Below are positions 1 through 7,605 of a stretch of DNA of 64,000 nt, piece by piece. The position numbers and the translations under genes were made by a program. This stretch comes from Alphaproteobacteria bacterium (lineage in GTDB: Bacteria > Pseudomonadota > Alphaproteobacteria > Reyranellales > Reyranellaceae): contig JAFKFK010000029.1 of NCBI GenBank assembly GCA_017307275.1, positions 20,443 to 84,442 of the forward strand, written 5' to 3'. The notes under the pieces are model-generated. The model did not search any database. It was not told the origin of the DNA and saw nothing but the letters and a program-made list of their open reading frames with translations. Each line of letters opens with the position of its first letter. Position 1 is the stretch's first letter.

Positions 1-459
1 GCCGTTCGTGCCCTTCACATAGTCGCTGGAGCGCAGCCGATCGACTGCCTTGCCATTGATGTGGAGGATGCCGTTCGTGACCTGGATGCGGTCGCCGGGC
101 ATGCCGACGATGCGCTTGATGTAGTCCGTGCGGTTGACGCCCTGGCCCTGGTCGCCGGGATACTTGAAGACGGCGACGTCGCCGCGCTCCGGCGGCGAAC
201 CGAAGACCCGCCCCGAGAACACGCCGAGCGAGAATGGGAAGGAGTGCTTGCTGTAGCCGTAGGAGTATTTCGACACGAACAGATAGTCGCCGACCAGCAG
301 GGTCGGGATCATCGATCCGCTCGGAATGTTGAAAGGCTCGATGGCAAACGTTCGCACGACGAGTGCGATCAGCACGGCATAGACGACCGTACGGACGGTC
401 TCGCCCCAGCCGCCGGCCTTCTCCTGTCCCCGCTTCCGCCGATCAGCCACGTCCGTCAT
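1..459 (-). CDS. lepB: Signal peptidase I (partial, C-terminus beyond window)
   Basis: Membrane-anchored serine protease that removes Sec and Tat signal peptides on the periplasmic face. The first 153 codons are present and the gene runs off the left edge. One N-terminal transmembrane helix lies at about residues 22-38. The motif PSGSMIPTLL carries the nucleophile Ser49, and DYIKRIVGMPGD carries the general base Lys115, the Ser/Lys dyad of the S26 family. The ATG at 457-459 follows a GGAA stretch. It is the last visible member of rsh-pdxJ-acpS-lepB, an order common in alphaproteobacteria. The 109-base gap to acpS (460-568) could hold its own promoter, but I see no convincing one. Confidence 0.95.
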   Translation of the reverse strand, partial: MTDVADRRKRGQEKAGGWGETVRTVVYAVLIALVVRTFAIEPFNIPSGSMIPTLLVGDYLFVSKYSYGYSKHSFPFSLGVFSGRVFGSPPERGDVAVFKYPGDQGQGVNRTDYIKRIVGMPGDRIQVTNGILHINGKAVDRLRSSDYVKGTNG

Positions 460-568
460 CGCCGTTCCAGTTTAAACGAGCCGCGGCTATAGCAGGGCCC
501 GCCGGCTGTGTCTCCCGCCCCGGTTGAGGCATCTGCGCACTGCAGTTCGGGTGGTATCGCCGTCTGGT

Positions 569-970
569 TCATATTTGCGGTACCGCCGAAATGATGACGA
601 TTGCCTGGGCCATTGGGTATTCGTCGGTCAACGTCAGGTCGATTTGCGGCGACATTCCGGCGGGCGTCATCTCCTGAAGCCGTGCCAGAGCGCCGCCCGT
701 CAGCGCCATGGTGGGTCGGCCACCACGCTGGTTGATGACGCCCATGTCACGCCAGAAGACACCACGGCGCAAGCCCGTACCCAAGGCCTTGGAGCAGGCC
801 TCCTTGGCGGCGAAGCGCTTGGCATAGCTTGCCGCGCGGGTCGCGCGACCTTCGGATCTTTTTTGTTCCGTCTCTGTGAAGATTCGCTGCACGAACCGGT
901 CGCCGAACCTTTCCAGCGACTTCTCGATCCGCCGGATATCGCAAAGGTCGTTCCCGATGCCCAGGATCAC
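569..970 (-). CDS. acpS: Holo-[acyl-carrier-protein] synthase
   Basis: Transfers 4'-phosphopantetheine from CoA to a serine of apo-ACP, activating it for fatty-acid synthesis; cytoplasmic. The 133-residue length fits the family. The N-terminus ILGIGNDLCDIRRIEKSLER carries the Mg-binding Asp of the GxD motif, and FAAKEACSKALGTG is the second signature. I chose the GTG at 968-970, since the family begins right at this Ile-Leu-Gly-Ile-Gly strand. This start overlaps the pdxJ stop by four bases (GTGA), implying translational coupling. Longer reading in this frame would run into pdxJ and has no family similarity. Confidence 0.95.
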   Translation of the reverse strand: MILGIGNDLCDIRRIEKSLERFGDRFVQRIFTETEQKRSEGRATRAASYAKRFAAKEACSKALGTGLRRGVFWRDMGVINQRGGRPTMALTGGALARLQEMTPAGMSPQIDLTLTDEYPMAQAIVIISAVPQI

Positions 971-1719
971 GCGGATTGCCCTCCCGCGCGGGCGGCATCC
1001 ATCACCCGGCGCATTTCCCGGATCGCGGCTTCCAGACCGACGAAGATCGCCTCGCCCACCAGGAAGTGACCGATGTTCAGCTCCCGCACCTCGGGGATGG
1101 CCGCCACCGGCCCGACATCGGCATAGCTCAACCCGTGACCGGCATGGCATTCGAGGCCAAGCTTGGCGCAGAGCGCCGCCGCTTTGGTGATGCGCGCCAA
1201 CTCGGCCTGCTTGGCCGCGCCCTCGATCTCGCAGTACCGGCCGGTGTGCAGCTCGACCACCGGCGCCCCCAGAGTAACGGCGGCTTCGAGCTGGCGCGGA
1301 TCGGCTTCGATGAACAGCGACACCCGGATGCCAGCATCGCGCAGGCGGGCGACCATGGGTTTCAGATGATTGTGCTGGCCGGCAGCATCGAGGCCGCCCT
1401 CGGTCGTCCGCTCCTCACGCTTCTCCGGCACGATACAAGCGGCATGCGGGCGATGGCGCAGTGCGATGTCGACCATCTCCTGGGTCGCCGCCATCTCGAA
1501 GTTGAGCGGCACCTTGAGCTCGCGCATCAGCCCTTCGATATCGGCGTCGATGATATGCCGGCGATCCTCACGGAGATGCGCGGTGATGCCGTCCGCACCG
1601 GCTGCCTCGGCAAGCCGCGCCGCGCGCAATGGATCGGGAAGGTGCCCTCCACGCGCGTTACGCACGGTGGCGACGTGGTCGATATTGACGCCGAGACGCA
1701 GAGGATTGGGCGCGGACAT
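967..1719 (-). CDS. pdxJ: Pyridoxine 5'-phosphate synthase
   Basis: Condenses 1-deoxy-D-xylulose 5-phosphate with 3-amino-2-oxopropyl phosphate in the DXP-dependent vitamin B6 pathway. It is a TIM-barrel protein of 250 residues. Family signatures are LGVNIDHVATVRNARGG near the N-terminus, EVEMA-type region LNFEMAATQEMVDIA at about 73-87, CIVPEKREERTTEGGLD at about 95-111, and the C-terminal HAGHGLSY and ELNIGHFLVGEAIF segments, the last with the phosphate-binding loop. It lies 35 bases downstream of rsh and overlaps acpS by four bases, so these genes are probably co-transcribed. Confidence 0.97.
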   Translation of the reverse strand: MSAPNPLRLGVNIDHVATVRNARGGHLPDPLRAARLAEAAGADGITAHLREDRRHIIDADIEGLMRELKVPLNFEMAATQEMVDIALRHRPHAACIVPEKREERTTEGGLDAAGQHNHLKPMVARLRDAGIRVSLFIEADPRQLEAAVTLGAPVVELHTGRYCEIEGAAKQAELARITKAAALCAKLGLECHAGHGLSYADVGPVAAIPEVRELNIGHFLVGEAIFVGLEAAIREMRRVMDAARAGGQSA

Positions 1720-1754
1720 ACGCTACTTTCGCTGAAGGGAGATGGAGAGAGTCG

Positions 1755-3938
1755 TCAATTGCGGGCGCGTTCGACGGCGTTGATGGCGGGCGTGGCGCGC
1801 AGCGCCGCGGTGATGTCGGCGAGGTGCTTCACGTCCGAGACCTCGACGTCGATCACCATGTCGAAGAAGTCCATCGACCGGTTGACGATGCGCAGGTTGG
1901 AAATATTGCCTTCGTGGCGGGCAATGACGGTCGAGAGACTCGACAGGCTGCCCGGCTGGTTGGCGACCGTGATCTTGAGCCGGCCGGTATAGACGCCGCC
2001 CTCGCCGTCGCCGACCGAGTCCCAGCCGACGTCGATCCAGCGCTCCGGCGAGTCCGAGAAGCTCTCGAGCGTGGCGCAATCGATCGTGTGAATGGTGACG
2101 CCCTTGCCTGTGGTGATGATGCCGACGATGCGGTCACCGGGCAGCGGATGGCAGCAGCGCGCGAAGTGCACCGCCATGCCAGGGATCAAACCGCGGATGG
2201 CGATCTGGCCTGGTTCGCCTCGACCGCGTGCACTGTCGGCCTTGCTCGCCTTGCCGGCCTTGGCACGGGCACGCGAGATCGGCACGACATCGGCGCCGCT
2301 CTTGCGGTTTTGCTTGAGGCCGGGATAGACGGCGGTCAGCACTTCGCGGGCGCCCGTCAGGCCGGCGCCAACTGCCGCGACGAGATCGTCCGTCGTTGCC
2401 TGCTTGAAGTTCGCACGCACACCGTCGAGGCCTTTCTCGGTGACCTCGTAGCCCTCCTCGTGGAAAGCCTTGTCCAGCAGGGAGCGACCGAGCTGGATGT
2501 ATTGCTCGCGCTGGCGAACGCGGATGAAACGACGAATCGCGGCCTTGGCCTTGCCGGTGACGACGAAGCGCTCCCAAGTCGGTGACGGCGTCTGCGCCTT
2601 GGACGTGACGATCTCGACTTGGTCGCCGTTGGAGAGCTGGGTTCGGAGCGGCAGCATGCGGCCGTTGATCTTGGCGCCGACGCACGTATCGCCAACCTGG
2701 CTGTGCACGGCATAGGCGAAGTCGATCGGTGTCGCGCCGCGCGGCAGGGCAATCAGCTTGCCCTTGGGCGTGAAGCAGAACACCTGGTCCTGGAACATCT
2801 CGAGCTTGGTGTGCTCGAGGAACTCCTCGGCGTTGGGCGCCTTGTCGAGGATGTCCATGAGGCTCCGCAACCAGGCATATTGCGGGGCGTCGGTCGACGG
2901 TCCGCCTTGCTTGTAGATCCAGTGCGAAGCGACGCCGCGCTCGGCCTGGTCCTGCATGTCCTCCGTACGGATCTGGATCTCGATGCGCTGGCCCAGCGGG
3001 CCGATCACGCCGGTGTGCAGCGAACGATAGCCGTTGGGCTTGGGAACCGAGATGTAATCCTTGAAGCGCTGCGGCAGCACTTGATAGCGGCCATGCAGCA
3101 AGCCGAGCGCCTGGTAGCACTGCGCGACATCGGCCACGATGATGCGGAAGGCCATAATGTCGGCGAGCTGCTCGAACGACACGTTCTTGGTCTGCATCTT
3201 GCGCCAGATCGAATAAGGCGTCTTCTCGCGCCCCGATACCTGCGCCTCGAGCCCGCCCTCCTTCAGCGTCTTGACCAGTTCGGCCTCGATTTGCGGCACC
3301 AGCTTGTCGCCGCGTTCGCGGAGGTAACCCTGCCGCGCCAGCACCGAAGCACGGCCGTCGGGATTGAGTTCGGCGAAAGCCAGCTCCTCCAGCTCACGCT
3401 TCACCTTCTCCATGCCGATGCGCGAAGCGAGCGGCGCGTAGAGGTCCATCGTCTCGCGCGCGATGCGCTTGCGCCGGGCCGACTCCTTGATGTGGTGCAG
3501 AGTCCGCATGTTGTGCAGGCGGTCGGCGAGCTTCACCAGGAGCACGCGGATGTCGGACGACATGGCCAGCACCAGCTTGCGCAGGTTCTCGGCTTCCTTG
3601 GTGCTTTCGGATTGGATCTCCAGCCGGCTGAGCTTGGTCACGCCATCGACAAGCCGGGCGATGTTCTCGCCGAACATGCCGGCGATCTCGTCTCGGGTGG
3701 CGTCGGTGTCTTCCAGCGTGTCGTGCAGCAGGCCGGTCACGATCGAGGCGGTATCCAGGCGCATCTCGGCCAGGATGCCCGCCACTTCGACGGGATGGGA
3801 GAAATAGGGGTCGCCCGAGGCCCGGAGCTGGTTACCGTGCTTTTTCAGGCCATAGACGTAGGCGCGGTTAAGGACATCCTCGTCCGCATCCGGATCGTAG
3901 GCCTGTACACGCTCGACGAGTTCAAACTGACGGATCAT
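1755..3938 (-). CDS. rsh: Bifunctional (p)ppGpp synthetase/hydrolase
   Basis: RelA/SpoT homologue that makes and degrades (p)ppGpp, the stringent-response alarmone. It has 727 residues. The HD hydrolase domain is intact (FSHPVEVAGIL, then LLHDTLEDT with His72-Asp73). The synthetase domain holds YRSLHTGVIGPLG around residue 310. TGS (about 390-450, with FTPKGKLIALPRGATPIDFAYAVHS) and a C-terminal ACT domain (about 650-727) complete the long-RSH layout. Both catalytic domains look active. The ATG at 3936-3938 gives the family N-terminus MIRQFELVERVQAYDP. The start is preceded by a striking 29-base inverted repeat containing a TATAAT, with no clear Shine-Dalgarno. pdxJ follows. Confidence 0.96.
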   Translation of the reverse strand: MIRQFELVERVQAYDPDADEDVLNRAYVYGLKKHGNQLRASGDPYFSHPVEVAGILAEMRLDTASIVTGLLHDTLEDTDATRDEIAGMFGENIARLVDGVTKLSRLEIQSESTKEAENLRKLVLAMSSDIRVLLVKLADRLHNMRTLHHIKESARRKRIARETMDLYAPLASRIGMEKVKRELEELAFAELNPDGRASVLARQGYLRERGDKLVPQIEAELVKTLKEGGLEAQVSGREKTPYSIWRKMQTKNVSFEQLADIMAFRIIVADVAQCYQALGLLHGRYQVLPQRFKDYISVPKPNGYRSLHTGVIGPLGQRIEIQIRTEDMQDQAERGVASHWIYKQGGPSTDAPQYAWLRSLMDILDKAPNAEEFLEHTKLEMFQDQVFCFTPKGKLIALPRGATPIDFAYAVHSQVGDTCVGAKINGRMLPLRTQLSNGDQVEIVTSKAQTPSPTWERFVVTGKAKAAIRRFIRVRQREQYIQLGRSLLDKAFHEEGYEVTEKGLDGVRANFKQATTDDLVAAVGAGLTGAREVLTAVYPGLKQNRKSGADVVPISRARAKAGKASKADSARGRGEPGQIAIRGLIPGMAVHFARCCHPLPGDRIVGIITTGKGVTIHTIDCATLESFSDSPERWIDVGWDSVGDGEGGVYTGRLKITVANQPGSLSSLSTVIARHEGNISNLRIVNRSMDFFDMVIDVEVSDVKHLADITAALRATPAINAVERARN

Positions 3939-3939
3939 A

Positions 3940-3968
3940 GCAATCGTCCATTATATGGGGACGATTGC
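3940..3968 (-). promoter_or_regulatory. Inverted repeat around the putative -10 element of rsh
   Basis: Perfect arms GCAATCGTCC (3940-3949) and GGACGATTGC (3959-3968) flank nine bases. Read on the minus strand, those nine bases contain TATAAT (3955-3950), a consensus -10 hexamer. The best -35 at 17-base spacing is the weak TGGAGT (3978-3973). One arm ends a single base before the rsh ATG. If this -10 is used, the transcript would be nearly leaderless and both arms would lie inside the promoter, as for a repressor site. If transcription comes from rpoZ, the arms instead form a 10-bp RNA hairpin abutting the start codon. The repeat is seen directly; either function is inference. Confidence 0.6.
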
Positions 3969-4020
3969 GTTCACTCCACGACGTTTGCACAAATAGCAGG
4001 GCTCAACCCTGCCTTTGGCC

Positions 4021-4383
4021 CTATTCGGTGACGTCGTCTTCCTCGGTCATCGGCAATGCCTTCGGCTGGGCTGCCTCGGCCCCACCCTGCGCCAGTGCCG
4101 CGGCCAGCTCCTGCTCGAGCTCGGCCATTTCGTTGACCTCTTCGGGCTTGTCGACGTCCGCGTGCTTCTGCATGCCGGAGATCAGCGAGTCCTTGAGGAC
4201 GGCCTGGTCGAGCTTGGTTTCGGCGATCTCGCGCAGCGCCACGACCGGGTTCTTGTCGCGATCACGATCGAGCGTGATCTGGGCGCCAGCCGAGATGTCA
4301 CGCGCGCGCTGGGCGGCAAACATGACGAGCTCGAAACGGTTCGGCACCTGCAAAATGCAGTCTTCGACGGTGACACGCGCCAT
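4021..4383 (-). CDS. rpoZ: DNA-directed RNA polymerase subunit omega
   Basis: Small RNA polymerase subunit that aids beta' folding and assembly; in proteobacteria it also forms part of a ppGpp site. The protein has 120 residues. The conserved core is MARVTVEDCILQVPNRFELV followed by AAQRARDISAG and PVVALREIAE. The C-terminal 45 residues are acidic and Ala/Gln/Glu-rich, as in other alphaproteobacteria. I chose the ATG at 4381-4383, which has AGAGG seven bases upstream; a longer in-frame reading adds 17 residues with no family match. It sits directly upstream of rsh, a widely conserved pairing. Confidence 0.95.
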   Translation of the reverse strand: MARVTVEDCILQVPNRFELVMFAAQRARDISAGAQITLDRDRDKNPVVALREIAETKLDQAVLKDSLISGMQKHADVDKPEEVNEMAELEQELAAALAQGGAEAAQPKALPMTEEDDVTE

Positions 4384-4447
4384 GGCGGACCTCTGAATTC
4401 CCGGGAGCCGCGGGTTATACGCCCCCACCGCCAAAAGACAAGGGGGC

Positions 4448-4473
4448 GGAAGGCCTCGGAAAAGGCCGCTTCC
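4448..4473 (-). terminator. Possible weak terminator after folK
   Basis: Immediately after the folK stop, the minus strand can form a stem of GGAA plus GGCCT with its complements (about 9 bp with a two-base bulge), followed after a C-rich stretch by CTTGTCTTTT. The T-tract is interrupted and displaced, so termination would be weak or regulatory. It separates folK from rpoZ. Confidence 0.3.
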
Positions 4474-4995
4474 CTAGAAGGGATGGGCCTCCTGCTCGGG
4501 CGGCAAGGCAGCCAGCAGGGCCTGAATCGACGCTCCGGTGACCGGATGACGCCAGTCCGGCGCCAGATCGGCCAGCGGCCGCAGGACGAAGGCCCGCTCG
4601 GCCATCCGGGGATGAGGAAGCGTGGCTTTTCCCGGCTCCGGCAAGACAATTTCCCCTCGATAGTCGAGCAAATCGAGATCGATCAGCCGCGGTGCGTTCG
4701 GCACCGTACGGACACGACCGAACACATCTTCGATGGCATGCAAGGTTTGCAGGAGAGCATCGGGCGGCAGCTCCGTTGCCACTTCGGCCACGATGTTGAC
4801 GTACCAGGGCTGATCGGACACCGGGACCGGGGCCGTTCGGTACCAGGGCGAGTGGCGCACCACGTCGACCTGCCGGCGGCCCAGCTCCAAGAGCGCCGCC
4901 ACCAGTGTTTCTCGTGGCGAACTGTAATTGGGATGAGCCATGTTGGCGCCAGCACCAACGAAGATTGTCCGACCGCCCGCTTTGTCCACCAGCAA
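4474..4995 (-). CDS. folK: 2-amino-4-hydroxy-6-hydroxymethyldihydropteridine pyrophosphokinase
   Basis: Transfers pyrophosphate from ATP to 6-hydroxymethyl-7,8-dihydropterin in folate synthesis. The 173 residues show the HPPK layout: an N-terminal strand IFVGAGANM, the substrate loop SPWYRTAPVPVSDQPWYVNIV, and the ATP/Mg signature PRLIDLDLLDYRGE (the R-x-x-D-x-D-[LI] motif) followed by LPHPRMAERAFVLRPLADLAP. The family usually has GSN in the first loop and this protein has GAN, a mild variant. It is transcribed away from the NYN-domain gene; the 138-base divergent region between them contains a hairpin-forming repeat. Confidence 0.94.
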   Translation of the reverse strand: MLVDKAGGRTIFVGAGANMAHPNYSSPRETLVAALLELGRRQVDVVRHSPWYRTAPVPVSDQPWYVNIVAEVATELPPDALLQTLHAIEDVFGRVRTVPNAPRLIDLDLLDYRGEIVLPEPGKATLPHPRMAERAFVLRPLADLAPDWRHPVTGASIQALLAALPPEQEAHPF

Positions 4996-5055
4996 ATCCC
5001 TCCAACCCCTTGTGAACTATGGGATAACGCCCTAAACTTCAATTGCTGTGGGAGA

Positions 5056-5078
5056 GGTGGGAGTTACAGAACTCCACC
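5056..5078. promoter_or_regulatory. Inverted repeat in the folK/NYN divergent region
   Basis: GGTGGGAGTT (5056-5065), four bases, then AACTCCACC (5070-5078): nine pairs with one extra G. The element lies between two divergent genes, 55 bases before the NYN-gene start. It could be an operator or a leader hairpin of the plus-strand mRNA. An AT-rich stretch (GAATAAATTTT) follows at about 5083-5093. Function is unknown. Confidence 0.35.
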
Positions 5079-5133
5079 GGCTGAATAAATTTTCCTTCTC
5101 CCCATGCGCATATTTTTCAAAGGGATAGCGGCC

Positions 5134-5766
5134 ATGAAGGGCAATTTTTACGAAAACGAGCGGGTCGCGCTTTTCATCGACGGTGCCAATCTCTATTCCG
5201 CCGCCCGCTCGCTGGGCTTCGACATCGACTATCGCCGCCTCCTCAAGGCGTTCCGCGAAAAGGGCCGGCTGGTCCGCGCCTACTATTACACGGCCTTGGT
5301 CGAGGATCAGGAATATTCGCCGATCCGCCCGCTGGTCGATTGGCTGGACTACAACGGCTACACCATGGTCACCAAGCCGACCAAGGAATTCACCGATGCC
5401 ATGGGCCGCCGCAAGATCAAGGGCAACATGGACATCGAGCTCGCCATCGACGTGCTCGAGATGGCCGAACACCTGGACCACGTGATCCTGTTCTCCGGCG
5501 ATGGCGACTTCCGCCGCCTGGTCGAGGCTGTGCAGCGTCGTGGGCTCCGTGTCTCGGTCGTGAGCACGATCAAGTCCTCGCCGCCAATGGTGGCCGACGA
5601 ATTGCGCCGCCAGGCCGATGACTTCATCGAGCTTTCGGAACTCGCCCCCCTGATCGCCCGTACCCCCTCGGAGCGGGCCCCGCGACCGGCCGCCGCCGGC
5701 AATGCACGCGATGCCGACGCCGAGTACGACGCTCCCCCCTCCGAGTCTCTGATGCGCTCCGCCTAG
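5134..5766 (+). CDS. NYN domain protein, LabA/DUF88 family
   Basis: Predicted PIN-like metal-dependent nuclease, probably acting on RNA; its substrate is unknown. Of 210 residues, about 1-160 form the NYN domain. VALFIDGANLY carries the first acidic residue, KGNMDIELAIDVLEMA the middle acidic cluster, and DHVILFSGDGDFRRLVEAVQRRG the third with the GDGDF signature. The C-terminal tail (about 175-210) is Pro/Ala/Glu-rich and probably disordered. I chose the ATG at 5134 because AAAGGGA precedes it at good distance; the upstream in-frame ATG at 5104 has no ribosome-binding site. The glycosylase gene follows 13 bases later and is probably co-transcribed. Confidence 0.88.
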   Translation: MKGNFYENERVALFIDGANLYSAARSLGFDIDYRRLLKAFREKGRLVRAYYYTALVEDQEYSPIRPLVDWLDYNGYTMVTKPTKEFTDAMGRRKIKGNMDIELAIDVLEMAEHLDHVILFSGDGDFRRLVEAVQRRGLRVSVVSTIKSSPPMVADELRRQADDFIELSELAPLIARTPSERAPRPAAAGNARDADAEYDAPPSESLMRSA

Positions 5767-5779
5767 GCCACCCGCTTCT

Positions 5780-6430
5780 GTGGTTGCATCGTCTTTCGAA
5801 GAGCCGCCGCTCGATTGCCCGCGCTGCCCCAGGCTCGTCGGGTTCCGGCACGAGCTGCAGGGCCTTCACGCTGACTGGAAGAATGCCCCGGTCCGCTCCT
5901 TCGGCGGGCTGGACGCACGGCTGTTGATCGTAGGCCTCGCGCCGGGCATGCGCGGCGCCAACCGCACCGGCCGTCCCTTCACGGGCGACTACGCCGGCGA
6001 CCTGCTCTACTCCACCCTGCTGAAGTTCGGCTTTGCCCAAGGCACCTACCGCGCCGATCCCAACGACGGGCTGCACCTCGTCGATTGCCGCATCGCCAAT
6101 GCCGTGCGCTGCCTGCCGCCGGAGAACAAGCCGCTGCCCATCGAGTTCACGGCATGCCGGCCGTTCCTGCAGGCCGAACTCGCCGTCATGCCGAAGCTGC
6201 GTGTGCTGGTGGCGCTAGGCAAAGGCGCACACGACCAGATCCTGCGCGCGCTGACGGTACGCCCGGCCGGCGCCTACCCCTTCATTCATAACCGGCTGCA
6301 CACACTGCCCACCGGCCTGCTGCTGGCCGACAGCTATCACTGCTCTCGCTACAACACAAACACCGGCCGCCTGACGACCGAGATGTTCCATCAGGTCTTC
6401 GAGAGCGTGCGCCGTTCGCTGGACGCCTGA
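5780..6430 (+). CDS. Uracil-DNA glycosylase, family 5 (UDGb)-like
   Basis: Base-excision-repair glycosylase removing uracil, and in family 5 also other deaminated bases. It has 216 residues. Four cysteines fit the 4Fe-4S pattern of families 4 and 5: the CPRC pair near the N-terminus and RCLPPENKPLPIEFTAC in the middle. Motif GLAPGMRGANRTGRPFTGD matches the catalytic loop of family 5, which lacks the usual acidic residue of family 1. The C-terminal SYHCSRYNTNTGRLT corresponds to the family's HPSxxNTxTGRLT loop. The start is the GTG at 5780 and has only a poor Shine-Dalgarno. It follows the NYN gene. Confidence 0.88.
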   Translation: MVASSFEEPPLDCPRCPRLVGFRHELQGLHADWKNAPVRSFGGLDARLLIVGLAPGMRGANRTGRPFTGDYAGDLLYSTLLKFGFAQGTYRADPNDGLHLVDCRIANAVRCLPPENKPLPIEFTACRPFLQAELAVMPKLRVLVALGKGAHDQILRALTVRPAGAYPFIHNRLHTLPTGLLLADSYHCSRYNTNTGRLTTEMFHQVFESVRRSLDA

Positions 6431-6444
6431 ACCTCGAACGATCC

Positions 6445-6921
6445 TCAGCCGAGGGCTGATTCGATTGCCGAGGTGATCTCGCTCGATCCCGGCCGCACGC
6501 GGCTCGGCCAGGCACCGAGCAGGCTGCCGTCCTTGCCGATCAAGTACTTGTGAAAGTTCCACTTCGGCGCAGCGCCCTCGCCCGCTTCTGCGGCAATCCA
6601 CTGATAGAGGGCATGGGCGTCGGCCCCGATCACCTTCTGCTTGGCCGTAAGCGGAAAGGTGACGCCGTACATCGACTCGCAGAACTTGGCGATCTCCGGT
6701 TCGGTGCGCGGCTCCTGCGCCCCGAAGTCGTTCGACGGTACGCCCAGCACGACGAGGCCCCGCGGACCGTAGGTGTCGTGCAGCTTCTGCAGGTCGGTGT
6801 ACTGCGGCGTGAACCCACAATAGGAGGCGACGTTCACCACCAGTACCGGATGTCCCGCCAGGCTCTTCATCTCGAGAGGCTTGCCGTCGATCGTGGTGAA
6901 ATTGAAATCATGGGCGGGCAT
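6445..6921 (-). CDS. Glutathione peroxidase family protein
   Basis: Thiol peroxidase that reduces H2O2 and organic hydroperoxides, usually with thioredoxin or glutathione in bacteria. It has 158 residues, the usual bacterial length. The catalytic cysteine is Cys35 in NVASYCGFTPQY, replacing the selenocysteine of animal enzymes. VPSNDFGAQEP and KWNFHKYLIGKDG supply the Gln, Trp and Asn of the catalytic tetrad. The ATG at 6919-6921 follows GAGGAG. One base separates it from the stop of the upstream molybdoenzyme, so it ends a tight six-gene run. No signal peptide is seen, so it is cytoplasmic. Confidence 0.95.
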   Translation of the reverse strand: MPAHDFNFTTIDGKPLEMKSLAGHPVLVVNVASYCGFTPQYTDLQKLHDTYGPRGLVVLGVPSNDFGAQEPRTEPEIAKFCESMYGVTFPLTAKQKVIGADAHALYQWIAAEAGEGAAPKWNFHKYLIGKDGSLLGAWPSRVRPGSSEITSAIESALG

Positions 6922-6922
6922 G

Positions 6923-7597
6923 TCAGGGCTCCTCGTCGTAGCGTTGCTCCAGCCAGGGATCGCCGTAGTTATGATAACCGCGGACTTCCCAGAAGCCGGG
7001 TTTGTCGAACACCGAGAATTCAATGCGCTTGATCCACTTGGCGCTCTTCCAGAAGTAGAGCTTGGGAATCACGACCCTGAGCGGCCCGCCATGTTCGCGG
7101 CTGATCGGCTCGCCGTTCCAGCTCCAGGCCAGCATCACGTCGTCGGCCGAGAAGTCGGCCAGCGGCACGTTGGTCGTATAGGTGTCGTAGGAGTGGAAGA
7201 TGACGTGCTCCGCCGACGCCTTCGGTTTCACCATCGCCAGCAGGTCGCGGGCGCTGACGCCTTCCCATCGGTTGTCGTAGCGCGACCAGGCCGTCACGCA
7301 GTGGATGTCCGTCGTGAGCCGCGTCTTCGGGAGGTCGGTGAACTCGCCCCACTTCCAGGTAATTGGATTCTCGACTTCGCCATCGACGAACAACCGCCAG
7401 GCATGCGTGGGAATCTCGGGCTGGATGCCGAGATCCAGCACCGGCCAGTTGTCGACCTTGCGCTGGCCCGGAGGCAGGCGTTGGGAATGGGCCGCGGTCT
7501 TGCCCGTCAGCAGACGGCCGTCTTCGGCCCATTTCTGCTTGCTGTCGATCAGCTTGTTCTTGAGCTTACCGAACAGGGTGACGTCGTCGTCGGCCAT
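6923..7597 (-). CDS. SUOX-fold molybdopterin oxidoreductase (sulfite oxidase-like)
   Basis: Predicted mononuclear Mo enzyme of the sulfite-oxidase superfamily, containing the molybdopterin-binding domain only. The 224 residues show TTDIHCVTAWSRYDNRWEGV with the Mo-ligating Cys100, and later SREHGGPLRVVIPKLYFWKS, typical of the fold. It has no Tat signal, no cytochrome b5 domain and no dimerisation domain, so it resembles the small cytoplasmic group, whose substrate is generally undetermined; it is not the exported MsrP/YedY type. The ATG at 7595-7597 follows GAGGAG. It sits between an acyl-CoA ligase (8 bases away) and a glutathione peroxidase. Confidence 0.85.
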   Translation of the reverse strand: MADDDVTLFGKLKNKLIDSKQKWAEDGRLLTGKTAAHSQRLPPGQRKVDNWPVLDLGIQPEIPTHAWRLFVDGEVENPITWKWGEFTDLPKTRLTTDIHCVTAWSRYDNRWEGVSARDLLAMVKPKASAEHVIFHSYDTYTTNVPLADFSADDVMLAWSWNGEPISREHGGPLRVVIPKLYFWKSAKWIKRIEFSVFDKPGFWEVRGYHNYGDPWLEQRYDEEP

Positions 7598-7605
7598 GAA
7601 ACTCC

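Noticed and set aside
5104..5106. Upstream ATG as start of the NYN gene
   Set aside because: No ribosome-binding site; the ATG at 5134 follows AAAGGGA and begins closer to the NYN domain.
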